Shown here piece after piece: positions 8,433-16,900 of a DNA stretch of 64,000 bases. Position numbers and translations under genes: made by a program. A model generated the notes under the pieces. The model had not been told where the DNA came from and made no database searches. It worked only from the letters and a program-made list of their open reading frames with translations. Source of the stretch: Streptomyces canus (GTDB lineage: Bacteria > Actinomycetota > Actinomycetes > Streptomycetales > Streptomycetaceae); contig NZ_CP107989.1 of the NCBI RefSeq assembly GCF_041435015.1, forward strand, positions 6,882,001 to 6,946,000. Direction: 5' to 3'. Every line of letters begins with the position of its first letter. The first letter of the stretch is position 1.

Positions 8433-10486
8433 GTGGAGATCTCTCCCTTGGTGACGAACGCCTCGAACCAGTCGCAGAAGTCGAGCCATTCCGTGTCGTG
8501 CCAGATGCTCCGCAACAGCGCCAGATGCTCGTGGCCGTCGGGGCGCTTCCGGGTCTCCGGCGCCCAGCTGTTGCGGTAGGCCTCGCTGAACTCCGCGGGC
8601 AGCAGATGCCAGTACCGGTCCAGGGTGTCCACGCAGCCGTCGGGCATCCCTCCGTCGGCGCCGGGCCACATCACGATCGGCACGTGCTTCAGCAGCAGTT
8701 CCATCACCTCTCTGATCCGCTGCGGCCGGTCCCGCAGGGCGATGGCCCCGGTGTAGTCGCCGCGCTCCAGCCGCGCCTCCAGTTCCTTCGGGCGCTCGGT
8801 CTCATGCCGGTCCAGCCAGTCCACCGGCGCACGTCGGGTTCCGTACCCATTCATCTCGGCGAGTCTCTCGCGCGCGTCCTCGTTGATCCAGGACATGTGG
8901 TCCGGCGGGCACATCCGCTCGCTCCATCGCAGGACGACGTCGTGCATGAGACCGAGCCGTCGGCCGTAGCTCGTCTCCTCGGGCCGCCATTCCAGCAACA
9001 GGGAGGCGGGCGCGGCCACCTCGACCCGGCACAACGGCCCCATCGGTCTGCTCTTCTTCCAAGCCCACTTGAGCACCTCCCTCAGCGTCTGCTGCACGCC
9101 GGGCCCGCTCGGGACGCACTCGAAGTCCTTCTTGGCGCAGACGTCCCCGCGGTCGAGGAGGAACGCCTGCAGCGTCTCGGGCCACAGGTCGCCCAGCGTG
9201 GCGTGCAGACTCACGACGAGTCGCAGCCGGTTCCGGCGGTCTCGGGTGGTCAGGGCCGCGAAGGCGTCGTCGAACTCGACCTTGGCGTCCACGGCGTCCG
9301 TCCATGCCCTGAACTCCGCGATGTCCTTGGCGAGTCCGTCCTCCACGGCGAGCTCGGCGACAAGGGACGCCGGGCGGGCGATGGGCGTCTCGCCCTGTCG
9401 CTGCGCACGGAACCGGAGGTACTCGACCGCGTCACGCAGCAGGTCCCGGCCGCTGGTCTCCGGCAACGGTTCCGCACAGCGGCCCGCGGCCCGCCACAGC
9501 GCCCCGCGCAGCCGTCCGGACGTCAGATGCCCGCCGGGCCAGGAGTTGAGCAGATGGACCGTGCGCAGTACGTCGCGCAGGCCGTCGACTACCTGCAGGG
9601 CCTCGTCGGGTGCGGCACGTTCGTGCAGCGTCGCGCGCAACCGGTCGAGTGTGTCGACGCCTCTGACGGGTCCTGGCAGCAGCGCCAGGGCGCCCAGCGG
9701 GGCCAGGGCGCGTTCCAGTTCCTCAAGGCCGATCGGCCCCAGCCGCGAGCCGGCCCGCACGAGATGGCCGGCGTTGCGGGACACCCACGGTCGCTCACCG
9801 AACCGCGCCCCGACGAACTGCACCAGGCGGGCGTCCTGACCGGGCACGTCGTCCCGCACGGCCTCGAAGAGCGCGTCCGGGTACAGGAACTCACCGGCGC
9901 CGGCCACCCCCTGGTCGAGCACCCGGACGACTCCGCGCGAGAACGCCAGCCCGTGCGCCTCCTGGGCGGCACCGACAGCCATCATGAGCGACAGCCGGGT
10001 CGCGCCGTCGCGCACTCCCGCGTCCACGGCGCCCAGATCGGGCGTCGCACCGCCCGCGTGGCAGGTGTCGACGAGGGCGACGATCCCGGGCAGGCCGGGC
10101 ATTTCGAGGGCGCGTTCCAGTGCTTCGGCCACATTGACGGCGGATCCTGTCTCATCGCACCGTGAGTCGCCGGCCATCAGGAAGAGTCTCGGATTCCTGC
10201 CGGAGGTGATGCCGTGTCCGAGGAAGGCGACAACGAGCAGGGCCCCGCTTTCCCCGGCCCGCCGGGCGGCACCCCGGATCGCCGCCTCGACGCGGGCCTG
10301 GCCCGCCGACGCGCCGTACAGAAGGGCCGATTCGACAGCCGGCGTGGGCCTGCAGGCACCCCGCCAGTCGTCGGTGAGCGCGTCCCTCAGGTCCCGTGCA
10401 ACATCCTCGAGCCCGCGGAGGACTCCCAGCTCTTCGCACTGCGGCGCGATGACAAGGGCGTGTCGGAGCGGAAGCGGGGCTGTCAT
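8429..10486 (-). CDS. Caspase-like protease fused to a VMAP C-terminal domain
   Basis: A 685-residue protein. The N-terminal 230 residues form a caspase-like (CHF clan) domain: a His in VVAFLGHG (His91) and a Cys in ALVDTCHAGG (Cys142), the canonical catalytic dyad spacing. The remainder is a long alpha/beta region with the pattern seen in the C-terminal domain of vWA-MoxR-associated proteins: LVVSLHATLGDLWPE, then RVEVAAPASLLLEW, then VPIVMWPGADG. The ATG at 10486 overlaps the TGA of the hydrolase gene, and its own stop overlaps the MoxR start. In such systems VMAP proteins connect an N-terminal effector to the MoxR/vWA switch. Proteolytic suicide on infection is the likely logic but is inferred. 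Confidence 0.82.
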   Translation of the reverse strand: MTAPLPLRHALVIAPQCEELGVLRGLEDVARDLRDALTDDWRGACRPTPAVESALLYGASAGQARVEAAIRGAARRAGESGALLVVAFLGHGITSGRNPRLFLMAGDSRCDETGSAVNVAEALERALEMPGLPGIVALVDTCHAGGATPDLGAVDAGVRDGATRLSLMMAVGAAQEAHGLAFSRGVVRVLDQGVAGAGEFLYPDALFEAVRDDVPGQDARLVQFVGARFGERPWVSRNAGHLVRAGSRLGPIGLEELERALAPLGALALLPGPVRGVDTLDRLRATLHERAAPDEALQVVDGLRDVLRTVHLLNSWPGGHLTSGRLRGALWRAAGRCAEPLPETSGRDLLRDAVEYLRFRAQRQGETPIARPASLVAELAVEDGLAKDIAEFRAWTDAVDAKVEFDDAFAALTTRDRRNRLRLVVSLHATLGDLWPETLQAFLLDRGDVCAKKDFECVPSGPGVQQTLREVLKWAWKKSRPMGPLCRVEVAAPASLLLEWRPEETSYGRRLGLMHDVVLRWSERMCPPDHMSWINEDARERLAEMNGYGTRRAPVDWLDRHETERPKELEARLERGDYTGAIALRDRPQRIREVMELLLKHVPIVMWPGADGGMPDGCVDTLDRYWHLLPAEFSEAYRNSWAPETRKRPDGHEHLALLRSIWHDTEWLDFCDWFEAFVTKGEIST

Positions 10487-11439
10487 GACCTTGTGACCGC
10501 ATCGAGGGCCCCGATGACGGGCCCGGCGACGCCCGGCTGGGCCAGGTACTTCAGCGCGGGATGCACCCAGGCCCCGTCCGAATCGACACGTCTGGGTTCG
10601 GGCAGTACGGACCGGTCGTTGGGTTCGAAGAAGTCCTCCAGGTTCGGACGGCCGACTATGAAGTCGTCGCGGTCCCACACGTTCACCCAGCTCGCGACCG
10701 CGTCGGGTACCCGCGGCGGCTGCGGGCGTGTGCGGCGTCCCACCATGGCGCGCAGGCCCAACGGCGAGCCGAGAGTGACAAGGAGCGGGATCTCGCCGGG
10801 GTAGCCGGACAGTGCTTCCAGGGCGACGACGGTGCCCAGTGAGTGCGCGACGAGGACGGTGGGCACCGCGGGGTCCAGTTCTTCCGTCACGCGGTGGCGC
10901 ACCCGCGCGTCGAGGGTCAGGCCCGTACCGTCCGTTTCGCCGCGCGCCAAGTATCGTGCGACCTGGCTCAGATGCCCCACCATCAGTCGTGCGCTCGCCC
11001 ATCTGCCGAACGTCCGCAGTCCGGGAACGCACAGGACGGTGTTCGCGGCGCTGAGCACCTGCCCTGCCACCGAACCGGAGCCCTGTACGGCACCTTCCGG
11101 AGCGAGTTGCGCCTGCGCGTGGCAGAGCACCGGGACCTCACCGTCGTCGTCCGCGCGCTCGGCCAGCCGTTCGTCGATGGCCTCACGCAGCAGAGCGCGT
11201 ACGTCGTCGGAGTGGATGTCCTCCGTGTCCGCGCCGCTCTGCGCCTCCGGGGCTGTGAACAGGTCGCCGTAGTAGGCGAACCGTACGTCCGCCATCGAGC
11301 CGGCCATCAGCCCGGGCACCCGCAGGGCATGCCCCGCGTCGAGCCCGCCCTGCTCCAACGCGCCCAGCCAGTGGTCGAGTTCAGCAGCGGGATTGCGCGC
11401 CCCGCCGACACCATGGACGAACACCAGACGCGGCTTCAT
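10483..11439 (-). CDS. Alpha/beta hydrolase (lipase/esterase fold) at the head of the conflict operon
   Basis: A 318-residue protein with an alpha/beta-hydrolase fold: RLVFVHGVGG near the N-terminus (oxyanion loop) and the nucleophile elbow LVAHSLGT with Ser200. A candidate catalytic aspartate lies in NVWDRDDF and a histidine in WVHPALKYL. The chosen ATG at 11439 begins with the core strand; 69 further upstream codons are arginine-rich and unconvincing. The stop overlaps the start of the caspase-VMAP gene (ATGA), so the two are translationally coupled. The ATG itself overlaps the stop of a small upstream membrane-peptide frame in the same way. It might be a second effector acting on lipids or a small messenger; its substrate is unknown. 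Confidence 0.75.
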   Translation of the reverse strand: MKPRLVFVHGVGGARNPAAELDHWLGALEQGGLDAGHALRVPGLMAGSMADVRFAYYGDLFTAPEAQSGADTEDIHSDDVRALLREAIDERLAERADDDGEVPVLCHAQAQLAPEGAVQGSGSVAGQVLSAANTVLCVPGLRTFGRWASARLMVGHLSQVARYLARGETDGTGLTLDARVRHRVTEELDPAVPTVLVAHSLGTVVALEALSGYPGEIPLLVTLGSPLGLRAMVGRRTRPQPPRVPDAVASWVNVWDRDDFIVGRPNLEDFFEPNDRSVLPEPRRVDSDGAWVHPALKYLAQPGVAGPVIGALDAVTRS

Positions 11440-11636
11440 GGCCCCCCCCGAGTGAAGCTGCGCCCGTGGCCGGGGCGCCTCACGAGCATAGCGACGAGCG
11501 GTGCGACGGGGGACAGGTGCGCAACCACTCGGCCCGCCGTCGGTCGCGGTGTGCCGAATCCGCCGGTGGCGAGGAGGAGGGCGATGGCTTCGGCGACGGC
11601 CAACCGGACCAGCATCACGCCGGTCAGCGTCAACAT
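11436..11636 (-). CDS. Possible small membrane protein coupled to the conflict operon
   Basis: A 66-residue frame starting MLTLTGVMLVRLAVAEAIAL is hydrophobic in its first 25 residues and has a second hydrophobic patch (LSPVAPLVAMLV). Its TGA overlaps the ATG of the hydrolase gene, exactly the coupling used throughout this operon, which is the main argument that it is real. No strong ribosome binding site is seen before the ATG; a GTG 21 bases further upstream is another possible start. No family is recognised. Confidence 0.4.
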   Translation of the reverse strand: MLTLTGVMLVRLAVAEAIALLLATGGFGTPRPTAGRVVAHLSPVAPLVAMLVRRPGHGRSFTRGGP

Positions 11637-12151
11637 CTTCGCCCACGCAATGAAAACACCCCCGGCACCTTCCGTGCCGACGTAATCAGCCGGCGGGCAG
11701 AACACGGGACCGAGCGAGCAGCCTTCACTACGCCATGACCATGGCTGCTGCGCTGTCGTGCGGGCGCGGCCCCGTCCACATGGCCCTGTGTGGACGTGGA
11801 CGGCGTCGAAGGAGACAACGCAACCCACATGCCTGTCTCCGGCCTCACCAGCACGGTCGACGTCGGTAGTTAACTCACCGGCGCCACGCACACGTCGTCC
11901 TTCAAGGGGAAGCGTCGCCGATCTGCAGACCGGGGTCGGCACTGCGTTGACCCCCGACCAGGTCGCCGCCTGTCGGACACGCCCGGTCACGTCCTCTTGC
12001 CGTCCGACAGTACTTCGGCCATCCGGGACGTGTTCGGGACGCAGGTTGGACACAAGGATCGGAAAAGACTGACAAGGGCCGGGAAGGACTGAGGCGCCAA
12101 ACCGCGTCTGACCTGTGAAAACGGCCAAGATGAGCATAGATCGACAAGTGT
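11637..12151. other. Upstream region of the conflict operon and left arm of the second att-like repeat
   Basis: No gene is supported. The promoter of the minus-strand operon should lie in the first half. Around 12018-12040 the sequence CCATCCGGGACGTGTTCGGG resembles one at 1953-1976 near the first repeat copy and another at 54869-54890. This is consistent with repeated flanks of integration sites. Confidence 0.4.
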
Positions 12152-12215
12152 CGCCAAGATCCTCAAAGGACTCATAATCCGTCGGCCGTGGGTTCGAGTC
12201 CCACCCGCCCCACCA
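12152..12215 (+). repeat. att-like direct repeat carrying the 3' half of a CAT-anticodon tRNA (copy 2)
   Basis: This is the second 64-bp copy, differing from 2224-2287 at one base. It again contains only the anticodon loop to CCA part of a tRNA; no 5' half is present upstream. The two copies are in direct orientation and enclose 9.9 kb holding vapBC and the conflict operon. No integrase gene lies between them. Confidence 0.7.
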
Positions 12216-12839
12216 TGCACGTCTGTGACCTGCGGAAACGTCTCATCTGGGGTGCGGATTCAGGGCGTTGGTCCACGGGGCTGAATCCGCTGCTCGTGAG
12301 TTCGACTCCGTTGCCATCAGCGTTAGTTGAGGTCACTCTGACGCGTAAATACCAACCGGCCTGGGCAAAACCGCAGGTAGCTGACCAGCTGACCTCCGCC
12401 TCCTGCGTTGCCGCCCCCGCGATGCAGTGTTGATCAAGGGCCACGGGGTGTTCGCTGCGCCCATTTACCCGCCCCACGGCGGGCGGCGAAGCCGCCCTGG
12501 GTCGCTGACCTGCGCAGACGTATCGGCCCATGGCTGGAGGATGGCGTCGTGGGTGGGCTGTGCGAGCGTCTGGACGTCGAATTCTGGACGCTGGCTGGAC
12601 GCGAGGATCCGGAAGTGCTGCCCAGGGACTTTCGAGTGGGCGGGCCTGCCGGGCCGGCGGGGCACGGACGCAGTCCGAATGGCGTGCGGTCCGAGTTGGG
12701 ACGCGAAACAGCCCGTACTGGAAACGGCCCAGAGAGGACCGACAGGCGGGGCGGGAGCCGCCGGTCTTCCTGCTCATCCCGTTCCTCCCGGGGCAGCGGC
12801 GCCTACCGCTGAGGCGAGACGTGGTCCGCTGCCCAGGGC

Positions 12840-12945
12840 CGCCGAGCGCGTGCTGCTGGTGATCGCCGACGACGTGACGTGGCTCGACAAGGCCGACGCG
12901 GCCGTCGTCGGGTTCGTCGTACGGCGCGTCACGGACGCTCCGATG
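12840..12945 (+). pseudogene. Remnant of a LuxR-type regulator ATPase domain
   Basis: About 35 codons read ERVLLVIADDVTWLDKADAA and then VVGFVVRRVTDAP, a good match to the Walker B region of large LuxR/AfsR-type ATPase regulators (LLVVDDxxWLDxxS). The frame is not continued by family-like sequence on either side, and another remnant on the opposite strand begins at once. Read as a fragment, not a functional gene. The 12216-12839 interval before it shows no supported gene. Confidence 0.4.
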
Positions 12946-13119
12946 TCGAGCACGACCTTGCCCGACAGTGCGGCGGCGGGAAAGCTCCCGGTAGGGAGCC
13001 GGCGGGATGCTCACCACGACCCGGTCACCGGCGCGGGCCGCCTCCTCGGGTGTCGCAGCGCGGGCTCGTCGGTCGAGCTCGGCCAGCGTCTCTGCCAGGG
13101 TGTGGGGACCGCGGGATTT
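12940..13119 (-). pseudogene. Remnant of an NADPH-dependent F420 reductase
   Basis: The minus strand reads KSRGPHTLAETLAELDRRAR, ATPEEAARAGDRVVVSIPPA and PYREL, then after a one-base frame change PAAALSGKVVLDIG. This order (NSRGP motif, then DxVVVxIP, then GKVVxD) is characteristic of F420-dependent NADP reductases. The N-terminal Rossmann glycine motif and the C-terminal half are missing and the frame is broken, so it is a decayed fragment. Confidence 0.5.
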
Positions 13120-13163
13120 GAACAGGTCGTCGGCCGACCGCGATCGCGAGCCGGGCGAGGTTC

Positions 13164-13330
13164 GTGACGAACGACGGCCTGCTGCGCCCCGATCTCACCG
13201 CCGAGGATCTGGTTCTGTTCAGCGGCTCCCTGAGCCAGGCCGCCCTGACGACCGGCGACAGCCATCCGGGCCAGGGGCGCCGCCTCCTGCGCATCTCCCT
13301 CGACGACCTCAGCAGCCGCAACACCGCACC
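13164..13330 (+). pseudogene. Remnant of a TetR-family regulator C-terminus
   Basis: The frame reads GLLRPDLTAEDLVLFSGSLS and then RRLLRISLDDLSSR, which resembles the last helices of many actinobacterial TetR regulators (GLLRPDVTADDL, then a YLDLLLDGL segment). No DNA-binding domain is present upstream. Confidence 0.4.
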
Positions 13331-13331
13331 C

Positions 13332-13514
13332 CTACGAGTCTCGATGACAGGGAGTACAGCTCTCACCGCAGCGGGCGCTGTTCGCGCGAAGACGCCGGAT
13401 CAAGAAGAAGAGACCGACCTCTTTCGGGAGGTCAGGCTGGCCCCGTTCGCCGACGATCCGGCCGTCGGTCATGTAGTAGAAGCTCATGGCCTGCACCGAG
13501 ATCTTGTTGCCCAA
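13332..13514 (-). pseudogene. Remnant of a SnoaL-like/ester-cyclase protein
   Basis: The minus strand reads NKISVQAMSFYYMTDGRIVG followed by ERGQPDLPKEVGLFFLI, which matches the last strands of SnoaL-like polyketide cyclase or ketosteroid-isomerase-fold proteins (VSVxAMxFYRxxDGKIVEEW). About 50 codons remain. Another SnoaL-like gene and fragment lie at 16309-16740 and 17296-17382. Confidence 0.4.
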
Positions 13515-13653
13515 GTGTCACCTGGTGACCACCGGGTGACCGCCACACGCCGGGCGTCTTGTCGGATCCCGGGAAACGATGGGAGACGTCACCGCGAGCA
13601 ACCAGCCGCCGAAGCACCGCGCGAACGCCCGAACCGCGCTGGAAGGACATGTC

Positions 13654-15090
13654 ATGACCGCTACCGCTCCCAAGGCTCCGACTGCACCAGGGGTGCGGTC
13701 CCGGTGGGGGATCCCGTACGCCACCGCCGAGCGGTATCGCCGCCCCGTGGTCGCGGACTTCGATCCAGACCGGCCCTATGACCGCAAGGGCGTCGTCTCT
13801 GTCCAGTCCGACAGCGGCGACTGGCTCGAAGCGGACAGCGGGATGGGCGAGGACTGTCTGAACCTGAACGTGTGGGCCCCTGAGCAGCCGGCCGACAAGG
13901 CGCTCCCGGTGGCCGTGTACGTCCATGGAGGCGGATTCGAGTTCGGCGCGAACACGCAGATCACCTCGAACGCCGCCGGTCTCGCCGCGTCGGGGCGCGT
14001 GGTGGGTGTGTCGGTCAACTACCGGCTCGGCGCCCTGGGCGCGCTCTCGCTCTCGCAGTATGGCGGGCGGCTCGCCGAGGCGAGCAACCTTTTCCTGCAG
14101 GACGTGATCGCCGCGCTGACCTGGGTCAAGCGGAACATCGCCCACTTCGGCGGCGATCCCGACCAGGTCACGGTCTACGGCCACAGCGCCGGCGCCTACT
14201 CCACCTTCGGTCTGCTCGGCGCCTCCTCCGCCGATGGCCTGTACCGGCGACTGGCCGGGTTCTCCGGCGGGCCCGCTCGTAGCGTCCCGGCCTGGTGGGC
14301 CGAGGAGCTCGCGCACCTGTTCGTCACCGAACTCGGCGTAGCGGACAACCCGGAGAAGCTGCTCGACCTCGACGCGGTCTCCCTGAGGGACGCCCTGCGC
14401 AAGGTCGCCCCGACGGACCTCGGAGTCCGCGGCGGGGTGGACAACAAGGCCACCGGCGTCGTCCTGGACATCGGGCAGCCCGGCGCGGTGGTGCACGCCC
14501 ATCCCATGGACGTCCTGGCCTCGGGCGCGCACCGCGATGTCGACGTGCTGCTGAGCATGGCGAGCGACGACATGGGCTGGTGGGTGGCGAACGACCTCGA
14601 CCGTTTCGACCCGCACACCCTCGACCGCGTCGTCGACGAGGTTGCGGGGTGGCGTATTTCCCGCTCCCGCGCGAAGAAGATCGTCGATGCCTACGACCGG
14701 GGCGGCCGTACCCCGGCCGAGGTCCGCGCCGCGGTCATGGCGGACTACCTCTTCGCGCTCCCCGCGGCCCGCGGCGCCCTGGCGCACGCCGCCGCGGGCG
14801 GCACCGCCCATCTGCTGATGATCGGGCCCGCCGAGGGCGCGCCCGCGGTGCACGGCACCGAGATGTACGCCCTGGTCGGCCAGGAACAGCCGGGCCGCAG
14901 CGCCGAACAGGCCGAGCGTGACACGCGTATCCGCGACATCGTGCTCGACTTCGTCACCGGCGAGCAGACCCGACTGTGGCCCGCCGTCACGGACCGGCCC
15001 ATTTCGGGAAGCGTCGGAAACCCGCCCTTCGAGGCCCATGCCCACTACCAGGCGGCGCTCGACCTGTGGGAGGGCATCGACCGCCCCTGA
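13654..15090 (+). CDS. Type-B carboxylesterase
   Basis: A 478-residue serine esterase of the carboxylesterase/para-nitrobenzyl esterase family. The signatures are EDCLNLNVW, YVHGGGFEFG (oxyanion hole), the nucleophile motif VTYGHSAGAYS-type (GHSAG near residue 180), and a downstream acidic residue and histidine region. It has no signal peptide, so it is probably cytoplasmic. The ATG at 13654 has a GGAAGGA sequence seven bases upstream. It is the first of three co-oriented genes (esterase, dehydrogenase, SnoaL-like protein) that may form one catabolic or tailoring unit. Confidence 0.85.
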   Translation: MTATAPKAPTAPGVRSRWGIPYATAERYRRPVVADFDPDRPYDRKGVVSVQSDSGDWLEADSGMGEDCLNLNVWAPEQPADKALPVAVYVHGGGFEFGANTQITSNAAGLAASGRVVGVSVNYRLGALGALSLSQYGGRLAEASNLFLQDVIAALTWVKRNIAHFGGDPDQVTVYGHSAGAYSTFGLLGASSADGLYRRLAGFSGGPARSVPAWWAEELAHLFVTELGVADNPEKLLDLDAVSLRDALRKVAPTDLGVRGGVDNKATGVVLDIGQPGAVVHAHPMDVLASGAHRDVDVLLSMASDDMGWWVANDLDRFDPHTLDRVVDEVAGWRISRSRAKKIVDAYDRGGRTPAEVRAAVMADYLFALPAARGALAHAAAGGTAHLLMIGPAEGAPAVHGTEMYALVGQEQPGRSAEQAERDTRIRDIVLDFVTGEQTRLWPAVTDRPISGSVGNPPFEAHAHYQAALDLWEGIDRP

Positions 15091-15218
15091 CGGTCGCCGC
15101 GCGATCCCGAAATGCAGAACGGCGCAGGGTCACCACTGACTGATCACCCGGGCACCTGTGCCTGGAGCCCCGGCTCCGCCTTCACATTCCCGGGGACGAA
15201 CAGAACAAGGAGCTCGGC

Positions 15219-16241
15219 ATGAGTCAATCGACAGCAACCGGCGGCGCCGCACCGGCCACGATGCGGGCCGTCGTCGTCACCCGGCCCGGCGGCCTCGACG
15301 CACTTCAGATCAAGGACGTGCCGGTGCCCGTCCGCAAGCCCGGGTGGGTGCGGATCAAGGTGAAGGCGTTCGGCGTCAACGAGTCGGAGGTCACCACCCG
15401 CAAGGGCGAGTCGGATGCGGTGGTCACCTACCCGCGCGTGCCCGGCATCGAGGGCGTCGGCGTGGTCGACGAGGCCGACGAGGACAGCGGGCTGCGGCCG
15501 GGACAGCAGGTGGCCACGATGATGGGCGGCATGGGCCGCTCGTATGACGGCGCGTACGCCCAGTACGTCACCGTCCCCGCCGGGCAGGTCATCCCGTTCG
15601 AGACCAGCCTGCCGTGGGACGTCGTCGGCGCGCTGCCCGAGATGTTCCAGACCGCCTACGGATCCCTGACCCGCGGCCTGGACCTCAAAGCCGGACAGAC
15701 GCTGCTGATCCGCGGCGGCACCTCCACGGTCGGGCTGAGCGCGGCCACCATCGCGAAGGACCTCGGCGCCACCGTCATCTCCACCACCCGCAGCCCCGAC
15801 CGGACCGGGGAACTGCGGGCCGCGGGCGTCGACCATCCCCTGGTCGACAACGGCACCCTCGCCGACCAGGTGCGCGAGCTGATCCCCGACGGCGTCGACG
15901 CCGCCCTGGAACTGGTCGGCTGCTCGGTCCTCCCCGACACCCTGCGCACCGTCCGCCGGCACGGCACGGTCTGCTTCACCGGAGCCCTGGCAGGCCAGTG
16001 GTCCATCCCGGACTTCACCCCGTTCATGATCCCCTTCGGGGTACGCCTGACCTCCTACGGCGGTCAGGCCAGCGACCTTCCGGCCGACGTCTTCGCCCAC
16101 CAGCTCCAGGCCATCGCCGCCGGACGCCTCAACGTCCCGGTCGCGAAGGTCTACCACGGCCTGGAACAAGTCCGAGACGCCCAGGCCGACCTCGAATCCG
16201 GCACCACGCCGGGCAAGCACGTCGTCGTCCTGGACGACTGA
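15219..16241 (+). CDS. Zinc-independent quinone-oxidoreductase-like alcohol dehydrogenase
   Basis: A 340-residue medium-chain dehydrogenase/reductase. The N-terminal GroES-like domain is present (VPVRKPGWVRIKVKAFGVNE). The nucleotide-binding motif is IRGGTSTVGLSAATIAKDLG, a GGTSxVG variant typical of the quinone oxidoreductase branch, followed by TTRSPDR for NADPH. The zinc-binding cysteines of classical alcohol dehydrogenases are absent. The ATG has AAGGAG six bases upstream. It probably reduces an enone or quinone; its neighbours, an esterase and a SnoaL-like protein, hint at breakdown or modification of a cyclic ester or polyketide. Confidence 0.85.
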   Translation: MSQSTATGGAAPATMRAVVVTRPGGLDALQIKDVPVPVRKPGWVRIKVKAFGVNESEVTTRKGESDAVVTYPRVPGIEGVGVVDEADEDSGLRPGQQVATMMGGMGRSYDGAYAQYVTVPAGQVIPFETSLPWDVVGALPEMFQTAYGSLTRGLDLKAGQTLLIRGGTSTVGLSAATIAKDLGATVISTTRSPDRTGELRAAGVDHPLVDNGTLADQVRELIPDGVDAALELVGCSVLPDTLRTVRRHGTVCFTGALAGQWSIPDFTPFMIPFGVRLTSYGGQASDLPADVFAHQLQAIAAGRLNVPVAKVYHGLEQVRDAQADLESGTTPGKHVVVLDD

Positions 16242-16308
16242 AAGAAACACATCCCCTGGTTGGCCGACAGGCACCGGCTGGGGCATGCACAAAGAAAGGG
16301 AGGACGCC

Positions 16309-16740
16309 GTGGGCGTCAACAAGGAAGAAGTCAGCAAGACCCTCATCGAGCTGGAGAAGTCGTACAACGAACGGTTCAGCGTCGGCGACCCGGGCGGCTA
16401 CCTGGACGGCTTCGCGGACGAGGTGAGCTACTTCGACCCGATCCTCGGGAACATCGTCGTCGGCAAGGAGAAGACCGTCGCGTGGCTGTCGTCCATCTAC
16501 TCCCACCCGCACATCGTGCGCAGCGAGTACCTCAACCCGACGGTCCACGTCGGCGACAGCGGCGACTTCGCCGTCCTGGCTTACAACCTGAAGACCTACG
16601 TGCTCGACGAGGACGGCAACGAGAAGCAGCGGCGCGCCTGGAACGCCACGCACGGCTACCGGCTCGTCGACGGTCAGTGGCTCATCGTGCACTCCAACTG
16701 GGCGTTCTCCCAGACCGTGACCGAAAGGATCGCCTCCTGA
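16309..16740 (+). CDS. SnoaL-like/NTF2-fold protein
   Basis: A 143-residue protein of the NTF2-like superfamily (SnoaL-like or DUF4440-type), which includes small isomerases, cyclases and binding proteins. It shows the typical N-terminal helix (LIELEKSYNERFSVGD) and the terminal strands HGYRLVDGQWLIVHSNWAFS. The GTG at 16309 is preferred because GGGAGG ends five bases before it; an ATG eight codons earlier lacks a ribosome site. It probably shares the transcript with the dehydrogenase. Its substrate is unknown. Confidence 0.7.
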   Translation: MGVNKEEVSKTLIELEKSYNERFSVGDPGGYLDGFADEVSYFDPILGNIVVGKEKTVAWLSSIYSHPHIVRSEYLNPTVHVGDSGDFAVLAYNLKTYVLDEDGNEKQRRAWNATHGYRLVDGQWLIVHSNWAFSQTVTERIAS

Positions 16741-16900
16741 CCGCGGCGCAGCCTGTGGGCCCCAGCCTGACCGGGTTCCTCCGGCATGGCGAGCGGGGCC
16801 CCGCCTGTGCCGCCGGCATCCGGCCAGTGGTCGTCCCAGCCGCACCGATCAGCTCCGAGACACGCCCCGCGACACCAGCGCACCCGAACGTCAGGATCCC

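Noticed and set aside
12427..13167. Plus-strand 246-codon frame
   Set aside because: Only a short internal part resembles a known domain; the rest is random-like, so only the remnant was kept.
13432..15045. Minus-strand 537-codon frame opposite the carboxylesterase
   Set aside because: Antisense artefact; the plus-strand frame has all esterase motifs.
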